Assembly (NCBI GenBank): GCA_004352715.1
Contig: SCFE01000007.1
Coordinates: 234,237 to 298,236, forward strand
Direction: 5' to 3'
DNA from: Hofstenia miamia
Lineage: Eukaryota; Xenacoelomorpha; Acoela
Length of the DNA stretch: 64,000 bases
Shown here piece by piece: positions 1 to 11,757 of the stretch. The notes under the pieces are model-generated. The model made no database searches. It saw only the letters and a list, made by a program, of their open reading frames with translations, and was not told the DNA's origin. Within the stretch, counting starts at the first letter, position 1; each line of letters starts with the position of its first letter. Both the position numbers and the translations under genes were made by a program.

Positions 1-715
1 TTTTCAGGAAACGCAACGACTTCTCCAAAACTTCATTTTCATCATCAAAACTTATCTAGTTGAAAAGTTTTTCCTTCAAATCGAACAGTCATCGATCACT
101 TAAGTGGATGATCACGGAGTATGGCGGTACCAATCTCACAAAATGTACGGAATCACCTGTTTGGATACAGTGGTTGCTGCAACATAAAAATTGTAGTAAA
201 TATTGCATAGTATGGTTTTCTTGTTCGCCAGCCCCCGTCTTGTAACAAATAGCTCTGTTTCATTTTTTGCAAAACAGGATGACTGATGAGCTTAATAAAG
301 TTTGGAAGGGATGTGCAATTATCTGGATACAAGAGTTTAATTCGAATTTAAGCGCAACATTTTAAATAATCATTAATCTCGCTGCAAATAATCTAAAATA
401 TATCAGTAAAGTACCAATTAAATAAAGAAATATATTGGATGAACTGCATAAGCTGCATCATTGATTATTTGTTTAAAATATGTAAAACTATTTTAGACTC
501 TAATTTACAAGTTGAATTGGAGCAAAATAATTCTATGTTCATAGTCCAACTTGGTAATTCAACTGAACATCTTTTGCAGATTATGATCATCTGTTTTTAG
601 TTGATGGCAATTTTCAAGATCAATTTTCGAATCATCACTCCACAGTTGGAAAAATTGGTGAGAAATTGAAGAAATATTTAATTTGTGCAAAAAAGTTTAA
701 TAATCTAATATTTAA
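1..715. other. Non-coding AT-rich stretch
   Basis: I recognise no gene here. A 61-codon open frame at 60-245 has no recognisable domain and no convincing splice context. The stretch ends at a TTAA tetranucleotide (712-715) that flanks the MITE which follows. Confidence 0.5.
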
Positions 716-1473
716 TGTGGCAACCCGCCTAAGTTGGATCGACGCGGACGAATAAAAATAATCCGACTTACAAGAAATCCAATATACAATTTTAGGGGAA
801 TTTTTTTGTTAACTGCGAATTATGTAACAATAGATTTTTACGAACTTAAAGTGTTTTTCAAGTACAATTAATGCAATGCACAATAATTTTTTGTATTCCT
901 TTATTACATTCATCTCATAAATCAAAATCATCATCTAAATACTTGAAAGAGAAAACCCCATTATTATTTTTGTATTCCTTTATTTCACACATCACATAAA
1001 TCAGGGAATTGTCATTTTAACATCACCTAATTTTACTTGAAAGATTACCAGCCAACTGATTTAAAATATCACCCATTGACGGCACTGCACATAAACATAT
1101 CTATGTTGACCTCTATATGAACTGTATGTAGGTCAATACCATGGAGCTATGTATAGTAGCTCTATGGTCAATGCTGTGAGCTGTGCTGTAGTATTTCAGT
1201 ATTTTTACTACGCGATAGAAAATATTTATGCTATGCTTGAATCGCGTGCAAGACAATTTCCATCCGTGGGAATTGTGAATGAAATTTTCAGTATTAACTT
1301 TGCTGCCTGTACGTAGATTTCAGTCCGATTTAGAATTTATCTGACTTAGAAATATCCGACCTAAAAAAATTGTGTGTGTGTGTACATATTGGAGTTTGTC
1401 TGTTCTTTATTAATAGTACGAGTTACGTGAAAATCCGACTTAGTCACATCCGAATTTGGCGGGGTTGCCTGTA
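716..1473. mobile_element. MITE with TTAA target duplication
   Basis: The left end reads TGTGGCAACCCGCC. The reverse complement of the right end reads TACAGGCAACCCCGCC, so the ends are imperfect terminal inverted repeats. Both are flanked by TTAA (712-715 and 1474-1477), the target duplication known for piggyBac-type elements. The interior has no transposase frame. It holds a partly duplicated segment, since the words around 885-930 and 965-1008 both read TTTGTATTCCTTTATT followed by a CATAAATCA word. CCGACTT words recur near both ends. Assignment to piggyBac rests only on the TTAA, because the terminal bases do not follow the classical CCC start. Confidence 0.5.
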
Positions 1474-2259
1474 TTAATATATTTGAAACCATATTTTCTG
1501 AAACAAAATTAATTGAAAATGTATACTATGATAATTGCAATAGCAATGTTACAGTTTTTCAGAAAAACAATTTTGTTATATTTGGTGTTTTTAGTTTTCC
1601 ATATTCATTTTGCTACTAAAATTGTATTTATCATATTTTAAAAAAGATCATTAACATAAATGTTTATCCATAAGACCTTTTTGCAATTAAACTACATATT
1701 TATAAACTGAGATACAAAGTAGAATTTCATATTTATTTTGTTCAATATCATCTTTCGTATATTTGTTTTAAAAAAAAATTGTTATGCAATAACGTATGGC
1801 AATAAAATTGCAATAAAACCTATATGCACATTGACTAAGACAGAGAAGAAGCTAACAAATTTTTCACAAAGCTCAATGAAATAATTGCTTCCTTGAGTGC
1901 TTAAATATATTTTGTCAATGAATTTCAAATATAAAAATGAATAGAAACATTTGTTAAGCAGTTAAGCCTTTGCCCATTGTTTAAATTCCAATCATGCAAT
2001 GATTAATTTTCAAAACTAGCATAAAGATTATATGTATGCATGTATACATAATGAATTGTAGGATAAAATTCATCTACTATAGATTTTAGGTATATACTAT
2101 TTGGGGAAGCTGTAAGTGCGGTTGGTTGAGCCATGGGTTGAATTAAGTCTGGTGTTAGGTTGGGTTACTCAGTATATACAATGAGGTTATAGATTAAACA
2201 AGATTTATATAAGCTTTTTACATTTTCACCTTAACAAAAATCTGATCTAGCTATATTAG
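1474..2259. other. Non-coding stretch
   Basis: The stretch is AT-rich with homopolymer runs. I see no gene, RNA or repeat structure in it. Confidence 0.5.
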
Positions 2260-3590
2260 ATGGCGTCTAAAAAAGACACATTTTCTTCATTGGTATTTCA
2301 CATACATTTGTTGCACTTGGACTTAATTTTTGATAAAGTCAATTTTCATAATGCGGCATTAACAGAATTTAATTTAGGAGATGTCTTACAAGACCCTGAA
2401 GACAGCACTATTACTGAAGGTTGAAAACGAGCGTCTAACTTCTTCTAATGAATTAATTTTTTTCATGGTTATCTACTAACTACCGCAAAAAATGTGATTT
2501 TTAAATTTTAGCAAAGCAATCATATTAGAATTCATAAAAAATCATCACAATTTAAATAAAATTACAATAGAAAAGATTACCATTTGTGAATGTACATAGA
2601 TGCCATTGTTAATTTAACTGAAGTCAATAAACCAACTAAACAAAAACAATGATTTTGCAAAATACATGCTTAGATCTGCTGAAAATAGACATGGTGATTA
2701 TGCTACTTTTTATTGGCCAACCGAATGATCATAATATATAATTGCTAAAAGGAGTGCATAATCTCAGTCATATTTCTCATATTTTGAAGATTATGACCGG
2801 TTACAAAAGCAACTCATTGTCCTAGAAGATCGGGTTATGCACACATAGTCTGACTATATTGCAAGCATTGTGAAAAACAGAAAAACAACATATACAGTAG
2901 CTAATAGACATAAAAATGAAACACAATTACGATGGAAGAATCAAAATTGGGACAAATATGAAAACTGTAAGTTGTCATTACGAGAATCAAGCAGCAATAG
3001 AGAATGAAGTTTATCCAATTTTGTTTTGACCCATTTCTGCTTTCATTGACCGTTGACCTCATTCACTCTGTTAAGAAAGAAAATTCTCTAACTCGTTTAC
3101 CAGGGAAAAAAGCTCGCTCGGTGATCAGCTTACATCTTTGGCTTAGACTATAAAGTTGCGAAAGTAACAATTTTTGACATCTATGAAGGGTCTACAAATG
3201 TCGAAGGAATGTGAATCATCAGAAGGTGCATATGAATAATCATTTTTATCCAGATATACTTAATTATCAAATGCATTTAGGATATTGGCTGTGTTTCTTC
3301 AAACACAGATTTATAAGTACTAATTTCATGAGTATTTTGATAGTTTTCGTCTTCATAAATACACGAGGTCATCATTTTTGCATTGGATTAAGAAGTTCAG
3401 CGGCATAAAGTGTTTCTATGTTTATCTTTAAGGCTCTGTTATTGTTGAAAAAGAAGTGCTGAAAGTGCACGAGTACGCCAATACACTAAAAGGAATAAAA
3501 TAGAAACCAAGAGGAGGATTTCATTATATACTTGCATCTTCAGGGAAATCTTAGCACTAGAAAGGTCAAAATAATTTTGCTATTAGAAAA
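2260..3590 (+). pseudogene. Degenerate coding remnant, family not recognised
   Basis: An ATG at 2260 opens 54 codons that end at TGA (2422-2424) and include the words DLIFDKVNFHNAALTEF and DVLQDPEDS. Further coding-like pieces in shifting frames follow, among them FAKYMLRSAENRHGDYATFY near 2660-2710, NETQLRWKNQNWDKYENC near 2920-2970, and VLKVHEYANTLKGIK near 3455-3500 followed after a stop by RGGFHYILASSGKS. The pieces share one orientation and keep a protein-like composition despite several stops. This suggests one decayed gene or retrocopy spanning about 1.3 kb. I do not recognise the family. It could equally be an old transposon protein. Confidence 0.35.
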
Positions 3591-5114
3591 GGCAGAGCGG
3601 GCCAATTGACCCATTGCACAATTGAAATATGTATAAGTTCACACAATATTTATCAAAAACTAAAAAAAATAAATACGATTGAGTTTCACCATAAGTAGCG
3701 TATTGGTAGTCTTTCATCTCAAACCATGCAAAAATTAACCAGTAATGGTAACTAAAGAAGAAGTTCATTAATCACAGTCAATTGCGCTTTATCAGTATCG
3801 GGTTTACTTGTACACTTTCTTAAGTCCGAATTGTTAATACTATTCATCCGTAATTCGTTGTAAATTTTTGGTCCAAATGTCATTTTGTATAGCAATTGTA
3901 CATGCTTAAACCGTAGCGAAATTTGAGCATTCAGTTGATTTAAATAACAATTACTCATTTTAGTGATCGTATAATGTACACAAGTACACAAGGCGCTGTT
4001 CGTATAATGCATTTTGATTTGTGAATTGATTACATGTTCGTATAATACATTTTGATTTGTGTAAAAAACATGTTCTGTGAAGTAAGTTTGTCAATAGCTG
4101 TCCCATTTTCCGCCTATCCCTTGTCAGAAAACCGTTAACGCAATTTCGTGATTCTTCTCAACAGTCATTCTTCTGAAATCTTGACAGGTTTGTTTCCACC
4201 CCTGCAACAACCTAGCCCCGCCAGAAATTTCATATTTTCAATATCGGATTTGAAATTTTCCAATTCACAAAATCCGGACAAAAATCAGCTGTCCACCAGA
4301 ATATGGATAAAGCGGAATTGACTGTACTAAGTTAATTGGGCGTACATTATGCACAACACATCTGGAAAAATCTGAATATTGCTTACTTAATCCATTATGT
4401 TTCAAAATGATATACCTTTCCTTCTCATTTGCGAGCAATACAAAAAGCTAGTTATTCTTTCAATGTATATGTTCTCTGATGAAATGTTTTGAATTGCACT
4501 CTCTTGTTTGCCAATCAGAATTACTAAATATTCCTTTAACGTACGGATTTAATATTCTTTTACAATATCTAGTAGTAATATGTCAAAGCATAAATATTTG
4601 AATTTGCGTTTCATATGTCTAAAGCCCTAAAGCACTTGGTGTAGGCAATGACACTAATGATATTATATGTATTATAGAAAATAATGAAAAAAACATGTAA
4701 CAACAATGAAGAAGGAATGAGTGACAATTGAATTCCAATAGGCACTGATATAGACGATTTCTTGACAAATAAAATTTACTTCGTCAAATGAAGAATACTT
4801 ATACCATTCTTATGATGCTAAGATTTCTACAAATCTTTTATGGTTTTTGAAAGGTTCAAGTCAAATTTGTTTTTCATTTCTACCATAGAGGTGTGTTAAA
4901 CACTCTTCGAAAAAAAATTTCAACCTTGGTTACACTGAAAACTATTGTATGCAAATCCTTACGAAAATTGTCTACATTTACAAGTCAAGAAAAGAAGTAA
5001 TTTATTGTCCAGTAACAAATATGGATAATGCAGCTATGGTTTCTTATTAATTATAACTTTGATAATGAATAAAGCAGAACTCATCAGATGAGATTACAAA
5101 ACAGCAATTTAAAG
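3591..5114. other. Non-coding stretch
   Basis: No supported gene. Open frames at 3583-3768 and 3752-4012 on the - strand are short and show no domain. A slightly GC-richer patch at 4100-4330 could be the edge of a repeat, but I could not define its ends. Confidence 0.45.
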
Positions 5115-6200
5115 CTGGTACACCCTTGATTATAATAATCGTAACTTTCAATATTCATTTAGAAATCAAAAACTTAAACCAAGAAATGTGAATAAAAATC
5201 GAATTGTAGAGTCGATAAATTCATCTGGAATTTTATAAAACTCCTCTTGCAGAATATCCCACAATTCTTCCACAATACTTATTTCATGCTCCCCAACTTT
5301 TAGTTTCAAGTAGGCCCATACATTTTCTATCAAATTGAGGTCTGGTGATCAGCTTGGCCACTTTGGCATCAGTGGTACCCCATGTTCTTCCATAAAATTC
5401 AACACCTCCAAAGATTTTTGACAAGGGGCATTGTCTTGTTGAAATATTTGATCATCTTGAATAGGGGGGATGACATTACGATTGAGAATATCAATGTACT
5501 GCATCCCATTTATGTTTCCTGTCACACGGACCATGAAGTAATTCTGTTTTCCGGGTATACTTGGGACCATATATTTCGGCTTCTGTCGATAACAGGATCC
5601 CCTAGGACGGCGCACAAATTGTACTCTGCCACACAGAAGCTGTACTGATGACTCATCGGTGAAAATCAATTTCTTCCAGTCAGTAACAGAGTTTGTCTTT
5701 TTTTCTTTACACCATCTGAGTCTTTCTGCGAGGTGTTTTTTAAATTCGGCCTGACACTTGAAGCATGATACTTATTTCCGTCAGTCCATCGAAATTTCAA
5801 ATGACGAGATGTAAGTTCTGTGCAAATTACTGAGAGCCGACAAACATCTCATCGATTTTTTACTACATTTTGCAGGTCTGCCATTTTTTTTGTATGCTGC
5901 AACTATCCGGTTGACACTAAGGTGATATCTCCAAATCTTTCGCAATCTGTTTGGCATACTTGTCGCAAAATTTTGAAATAACCAGTTTTCTGATTTCTGG
6001 CGGTGTATGTTTGAACCCCATTTACTATAAACGTACATGCAGCAATAAATGTTTTACGTCGGTGGCAACAGCAGGGTAAGCACAGTGTTCACTTGACACT
6101 AACACTTTTGACTGGTACATAATTGGTGACGCCTACTCGATCATTGAAGTTCGTTTGTTCGAAAGAAAAAGTTGCGATTATTATAATCAATGCTGGTAGT
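5115..6200 (-). mobile_element. Tc1-like DNA transposon, inactivated
   Basis: Two fragments of a Tc1/mariner transposase lie on the - strand. The C-terminal catalytic part (5349-5669) contains FTDESSVQLL with the first catalytic Asp and FQQDNAPCQ with the second. A TGA stop follows in the WPS-SPDLN motif, after which the frame reads on as SPDLNLIENVWAYLK with the third acidic residue. Upstream, at 5781-6038, frames are shifted and the N-terminal HTH region is scrambled. Inverted repeats flank the unit: TTGATTATAATAATCG at 5126-5141 matches the inverse of the right end, near 6175-6190. The element belongs to the cut-and-paste TA-target superfamily. It cannot encode a working enzyme because of the stop and the frameshifts. 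Confidence 0.85.
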
Positions 6201-6778
6201 GTGAAAAATAAACATGATGCTATTAAGAGGAATTAGTGAGCATATGATGAGAATACCAATTGCTAAGGAAAGAAATTCCATAATGAATTTCTGTGGATGA
6301 AGCAAAGCTTAACATGGACAAATCAATATCATTGTATACATACTGTAATATTGAATATACGTTTATATAAATTCACTGACATACGTATGGATTTCGAAAG
6401 GTGTGATGCCAATGATTACTTAAGCAAGCTGAAACTAGAAAACCAATTGAGTATTTATAAGAAATTAAATGTAGCCTAATTTTATAAAATAAAATATGTA
6501 AAATATTTAGCAATTTCTTAAAATCTTATTGTTAAGAAATTTTCTCTAATGCATATATGCACACACACGTAAGGTAAGTTGGTTTACCTCAATTTTTGTT
6601 CAAAAAATGAAAAATGATTGAATAAAAACAAAACAGACTATATCACCAATTTGAGTCTATTAATAAGCATAGCAAATGGTCAAGTGCAAGTAAAGTTTTT
6701 TGGAAATCTATTTGAGATACGCCAGCCAATAAAATATATATATATATATATAATTTTTTATTTAAATATTTAAATAAA
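6191..6778. other. Non-coding stretch before an assembly gap
   Basis: An open frame at 6297-6479 has no recognisable domain. The stretch ends in an AT microsatellite (about 6736-6753) and runs into a gap. Confidence 0.45.
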
Positions 6779-6859
6779 NNNNNNNNNNNNNNNNNNNNNN
6801 NNNNNNNNNNNNNNNNNNNNNNNNNNNNNNNNNNNNNNNNNNNNNNNNNNNNNNNNNNN
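6779..6859. other. Assembly gap (81 N)
   Basis: A run of N follows AT-rich sequence. The left arm of a perfect inverted repeat begins at the next base (6860). Confidence 0.99.
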
Positions 6860-6944
6860 TATATAATAAGCAATCATGTACGGAGTTAGTGTTTGCTAAG
6901 AAGTTAAGAATTGCGTGATTTTTAATATTTGATATTTTAAAAAC

Positions 6945-6981
<37 letters not shown>

Positions 6982-7067
6982 AGTTTTTAAAATATCAAAT
7001 ATTAAAAATCACGCAATTCTTAACTTCTTAGCAAACACTAACTCCGTACATGATTGCTTATTATATA
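6860..7067. repeat. Perfect 88-bp inverted repeat around an AT spacer
   Basis: Positions 6860-6947 are the exact reverse complement of 6980-7067. They are separated by 32 nt of alternating AT. The arms include GTACGGAGTTAGTGTTTGC and its inverse. No coding sequence or transposase is present. The left arm starts exactly where the gap ends, so an assembly artefact is as likely as a real hairpin. Confidence 0.95.
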
Positions 7068-8410
7068 TTAAAGTCAAGATTTCCAATGGAGCAATATGAT
7101 TCTACTTTCAGATTGGCCTAGCTTCGTGATTAAATATAGTCAATTTATAGCTAATAACATTATATGTCTTGTAAATACCAATGTAAAAATAACCTTTTGT
7201 TACATTAATCATAATGATTGTAATCTTTTTTAATTAAATGTATCACATTAGAAAATATATTTAATATCAGCATTTCATCAAATATTTAACAAATATTTTT
7301 GCTTACATCTTATCTAGCACTACCAAAATAGAATGATATAGTCAAATTTGTTTGTGTTATTTTGTTTATTATCTATTTTTGATTTTGATTCAACTGATCA
7401 GGTTTTATGTTTGATATTTAAAAAACATATAATAATGGAATTAAGCACACTGTAAAAATTTAGCCTAACTTTAAAAAAGTTGAATCAAGATCATGAAGTC
7501 TACATTAATACATAATTTGGAAAAGATAAGATAAACTTTCAGTTAACATTTTACAATATGACATTGGCTATCTTTGTTCCTCAAAAAAAATTAGCATTAT
7601 GTTATATTAAATTTATTAGGTTTTTCCCTCAATAAGAGTTTTTGCAAATTGATATTTACTATAGACAACATAAGTGAATTTGAATTTATAAGAACATATT
7701 TTGATTTATCCATTTATTATGAATGATTTGCAAAATAGTCATTCACATGACATTTCCCAATCAAAAGAAAGCATCACTAAGCTAAATTCACTACATTATA
7801 ATAATTCTTGTTTTAATTTGCAAATTGGTAAATTAAAGATATATTCTAGCACTGATAATAGCAAGTTCTATAAGGAAATCAGTAAAATAATCTCAACAAT
7901 TTTTTCAAATGTGGTTTTAGTTTTATATCAATTTGTCAGGCTTCAATTTAACTTTGCGTCAATTTTTAAAAAAAGTTAACCAAAAGAGACAATTCCTGGG
8001 TTAGTTTTTCAAGCTGAATACACTGACATCGACAAAATTTGAAAAAAATCAAAATTAAAAAATATTTATTTAGATTTAAATTTCTATGAATTTATCATTC
8101 ATATTTTCACTAAATAATACCAATTCTATATTTCTAACTAAACGAATCACTAAAATACATATAAATATTCATAAAATAAATATTAGTGTATTAAAACAGT
8201 CTGCAAACATTTAGCAATGATAGCAAATTTATTAAATTAAAAATCAGCTTGAATCGCATGTCCCATTAACAGATTGAGATATTTTGGAAAAAAACACGAT
8301 TCGTCTATTTCAACCAGGACCCCCAATCGGTGCAGCGCGAAGTGTATAATCGATACAAAAACCTAGAATAGTCAATTTAAAAATAATTTTGTTGTATATA
8401 CATACATATA
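7068..8410. other. Non-coding AT-rich stretch
   Basis: The only longer open frame (7701-7979) is low-complexity, rich in Asn, Ser and Ile, and has no recognised domain. A GC-richer patch at 8245-8345 could be part of the Merlin-like remnant that follows. Confidence 0.4.
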
Positions 8411-8880
8411 TTACTTAGTTACTTAATGACAAAATCACACCTGATGAAATTCGCCCAGTCGCAGATAGAGACTTCACTTATATTTAGCTCAAATGCGATG
8501 AATTTCTGCGGAATGTTCTGCCTAACGTAATAAATTATCATTAACATAGGCCTAATACTTAAATGCGTGCGTGTGAAGAACGGTTGATATCGGAAAGTAA
8601 GAAAATGCTGATCAGGACTTGAACTTCGCACTATCAAATGCATTTCAATCCTGCACAGATTACAACGGCGAACGTTACAATTGTGGACCCTTCGATTGCG
8701 GATTGTGCACTTTGTACAGATCTTAATTACAAAAATTAAAATAAGAAATTTTTTCTATGTATTTACCTTGAATTTGCTATTAATCGATGCCGTGCACACC
8801 ATTGCAAGATGTCGAGATTTCCATCTCCCCATTCATTTCGCAATTCCGTGGAGTTTTTCGCCCTGATGAGGTGAATGGAT
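8411..8880 (-). mobile_element. Merlin (ISXO2-like) transposase remnant
   Basis: On the - strand, 8419-8643 encodes a segment with the words FFTRTHLSIRPMLMIIYYV, NIPQKFIAFELNIS and VSICDWANFIR. Their order matches the ISXO2-like domain of Merlin transposases: the element after the zinc-binding region, a helix, then the DW-FIRD helix. Further upstream on the same strand (about 8780-8860) reads ILQWCARHRLIANSR, the typical N-terminal start of such proteins. The piece between them is frame-disrupted. The catalytic DDE region is not visible. The family call comes from recognising motif order and would need a profile search. Confidence 0.55.
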
Positions 8881-9184
8881 TACTGAAGCAACGTTAACAA
8901 TGTTGACAATAATTTCAAATGAAGAAATTGGCCCAATTTTGCTGTTATTTATTCATTTGTTCCAGACCATTTAGTGTTATAGACCACGGTTCTGTAAACA
9001 GAGAGACGTGTATAGAAGTTCACGATATTACTTTACTTTGCTCACAGCGGTGGAAATACTTCAAATCTTTCAAATCTCATTCGTTTGTATGCTGTAAATA
9101 TTTAACATTGTTTTCAAATATTTCTTTAAATGCTTCATGAAGAGTTATCAGTAACTGCCTGATCAACTGACCGTCGGTCCAGTA

Positions 9185-9962
9185 CATGTCTGAACAGGAG
9201 TAATTGCTGCTGGATTGGTTTGTTCATATTTTAGCAACGGGACATTGAGTGGAGAAAAATACGACAATCTCCTACATAATCTAATTATTTCTGAAGTAAA
9301 ACAAAAACAGCTAGCATGGTTCCAACAAGATGGCACAGTGCCTCATTATGCAACCATTGTGCAAAACACACTTAACAGCAACTGTGAAAAAGTTGAATTG
9401 GGTGCGGTGGCCTTCTTACTCACTAGATCAAAGGTTTTCGAGTTGAGTATGAGTTACTCGGACCGAGTTTTTACGTTTCGAGTTCGAGTTCGAGTATTTT
9501 TTCAAAGCAAATTCCGAGTTCAATCGAGTTTTTTTATAATTCCGAGCTTTTCAGGCTAAAAACAATTATTTTACAATAATTCTAAACTAAAAATAGTTTT
9601 TTGTGATTGGTAAAGAAATTGAGAAAATAATTTAAATTTTACAGTATACTCGAGTGGATTTTCGATCGATTTCGAGTTTTGATGGTTTCTCTTCCGAGGT
9701 TTTAATATTCCGAATACTCGAAAACCCTGACTAGATCTCACTTCGCCCGATTTTTGGTTGTGAGTTGCTTAAAATCCCTTTGCTTTAAGTTTCTCAACCA
9801 ACAACGATTAATGAGTTATGTCACAACTGAAACATTAAGGTAATTGACTAGAACATTTGCTTCAAATGTTTTGCTTGTTTTGTGCTCTTCAGAGCAAATA
9901 TAAATAAATAATAAATTTAATCGATTTTTATTTTGAGGCATTACTTTTGGGCCACCCTGTAT
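9185..9962 (+). mobile_element. Mariner/Tc3-like transposase remnant, split by a MITE
   Basis: The + strand reads GVIAAGLVCSYFSNGTLSGE, then WFQQDGTVPHYATIVQNTL with the second catalytic Asp, up to about 9420. If the 300-bp insertion at 9430-9729 and one target duplication are ignored, the frame reads directly into a WPSYSLDLTSPDFWL-type motif with the third catalytic position, followed by a stop. The right end carries GGGCCACCCTGTATATC (9949-9965), a terminus typical of mariner-like elements. The N-terminal HTH part and the left terminus were not identified. The copy is dead through insertion, stops and truncation. Confidence 0.7.
9430..9729. mobile_element. hAT-type MITE nested in the mariner remnant
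   Basis: The element is flanked by an exact 8-bp duplication, ACTAGATC, at 9422-9429 and 9730-9737. Its ends are inverted: the left reads AAAGGTTTTCGAG and the right CTCGAAAACCCTG. The interior is built from many CGAGTT words and has no protein. An 8-bp duplication with CAGGG-like ends is the hallmark of hAT elements. The duplicated sequence belongs to the host mariner frame, which shows the order of insertion. Confidence 0.8.
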
Positions 9963-10900
9963 ATCTGAACGAACCATCATATATTTGGATTGAGTGGAAG
10001 CTAAAATTTTGAATTTATCTAGTTCCTATTCCATGTGTTAAACCTTATTTTACAAAATAACATTAAATTTATATTTTTTGCTTTGATGTTTATACATTAG
10101 TTTTTTGTATAATATAAGTAAGAATAATTTTATGAATGGATGATGATTTGTGCTTTGAACAACAAGTTCTTGTAAAGTATTATTGCTAATAAATAATATA
10201 TTTTGTTGCAGTAAATGTTTACTTTTTGTTAGATTAAGTTTGTTGTTTATATTTTCTGGAGTTCTTATATATATTTAATAATGCTTAGCAATAATTAATT
10301 TACTTCAGCAATAGGTAAATCTTATTAATTTGCCCAGTAGACTTAAAGTAGCTCATGCTTAAAGATGCATTTCAAATGAAGTAATATCTTGTAAATGTAT
10401 GAACATAGTTTATGATTTAAGCTATGCCTGTGTTCAAATAATACATGTCTTGGACAAAAAGTATAAAATTTTTATGTATGAGAGGAGTTTATATGTTAGC
10501 ATAAAATTACATACATTTAATAATTTGGATTATAGAATTACAGCTGCAATATTTTATTACATATTTTCATAACTCAGTTGATTAACATCAGATTTCCAAT
10601 TTCTTGAATTTTTATAATTGGCCTCTATATGTTAACACAGTAATAATAGTAATTAGTCTAATAATTGTTATTATAGTTCGTCTTGCAGGAAAATATATAA
10701 CATTGTAAATCTCACTACAACTGTAGAATATAGTTCAAACTTTCGCGTGAAAGAACACGTGGCATCATATCTTACTGACTCGTTGGCCATTCTAGTCCTT
10801 CCATTATTAGTATAAAGCTGCCAACAAATGAGCAAATCTTGACGTACATATTTTGTTTAAGAACTGGATAACCACCGAAAGACAGAAAATATATCTTGCA
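9963..10900. other. Non-coding stretch
   Basis: AT-rich. I see no gene or repeat structure in it. Confidence 0.5.
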
Positions 10901-10909
10901 GTGTAATAG

Positions 10910-11195
10910 ATTGTTCTAGAAACAGGACTCTACAGAAATGCATTGAAGACTTATTGCGATTATGGAATCATTGGCAAGAGTTGAGAAACCATAAATCACG
11001 TGAAAAAAAATGTTGGTAATCTTTGACGAGTGGTCACTCAACAGCCTTTTTATAACACTGGGTAGTCAAGATAAATCCCTGCTCAGTGTTTGTGAGGAAG
11101 AACTAAAATTATACCGTGAAAATCATACTTTTCAGTGTAGTTGTAATTTGATAAAACAAAACTTTACAATCATTTGTTTCTGTTGTTGCCTTAAT
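10910..11195 (+). pseudogene. Decayed fragment of a possibly transposon-linked protein
   Basis: The frame around 10915-10990 reads CIEDLLRLWNHWQELRNHK, then shifts near a run of A into the open frame 11010-11198 with LNSLFITLGSQDKSLLSV. The pattern of a helix with spaced Leu and Trp, followed by a LNSLF motif, resembles a family of repeat-borne invertebrate proteins of unknown function. The match is weak and made by eye. There is no plausible start or splice structure. Confidence 0.25.
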
Positions 11196-11517
11196 TAATC
11201 AAAAACAGGAGTTGCTAAACTAAACTGTCCTTAGATCTTCATTTAGTATTCAATTTGATTAACATTTTTACAAAACATCCCAATGAATTTTTGAAATTTC
11301 ATAGTCCTAACCAGTGACAAATTAATTTAGTATTATCAAGAATAGACGAGGTTGCTTATTTCAAATAAATAATAAATGTATTATTGTATTACAAAATGCA
11401 AAAATTTCATTGCAGCAGGCTTGGGCTTTAAACAATATAGTGCATTAGAGAAAAGAACAGCTCATAAAAATCATTGGTGTTCGTCGAAGTAATACACATT
11501 GACTGCAAATGTAAAAT

Positions 11518-11757
11518 TTACTTTCTACCAGTTGGTGTGACCTTCGAGAAGACAAAGTGTCTTCCATGGGATAAGGCATTTGCTGGAGATTTGAGTAATG
11601 ACTGATAGGTTGGAATATTCAAGTGTTTCAATTGTGGATTTGATGTTGAATTATCAGGCTCTCCTGTGGGTTGGCATTTTTCGATCCATAATACACACCC
11701 AACCACAAGAAATACCAACAAATCCACAGAAATAAAAATTTTCCCCACAAATTCCAC
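11518..11757 (-). CDS. Unrecognised exon-like open frame with a hydrophobic segment
   Basis: This is a 79-codon open frame on the - strand. It opens with GTG, so it is more likely an exon body than a start. It has a hydrophobic stretch (ISVDLLVFLVVGCVLWI, about residues 9-25), then a polar region with NIPTYQSLLKSPANAL and a C-terminal RHFVFSKVTPTGRK before the stop. A related, stop-bearing copy lies at about 15885-16010 on the same strand (SASNLQLNDFDIPN against STSNPQLKHLNIPT). Two diverged copies suggest a small repeat family or a gene fragment. The hydrophobic piece could be a membrane anchor. I do not recognise the protein. Confidence 0.3.
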   Translation of the reverse strand: MEFVGKIFISVDLLVFLVVGCVLWIEKCQPTGEPDNSTSNPQLKHLNIPTYQSLLKSPANALSHGRHFVFSKVTPTGRK

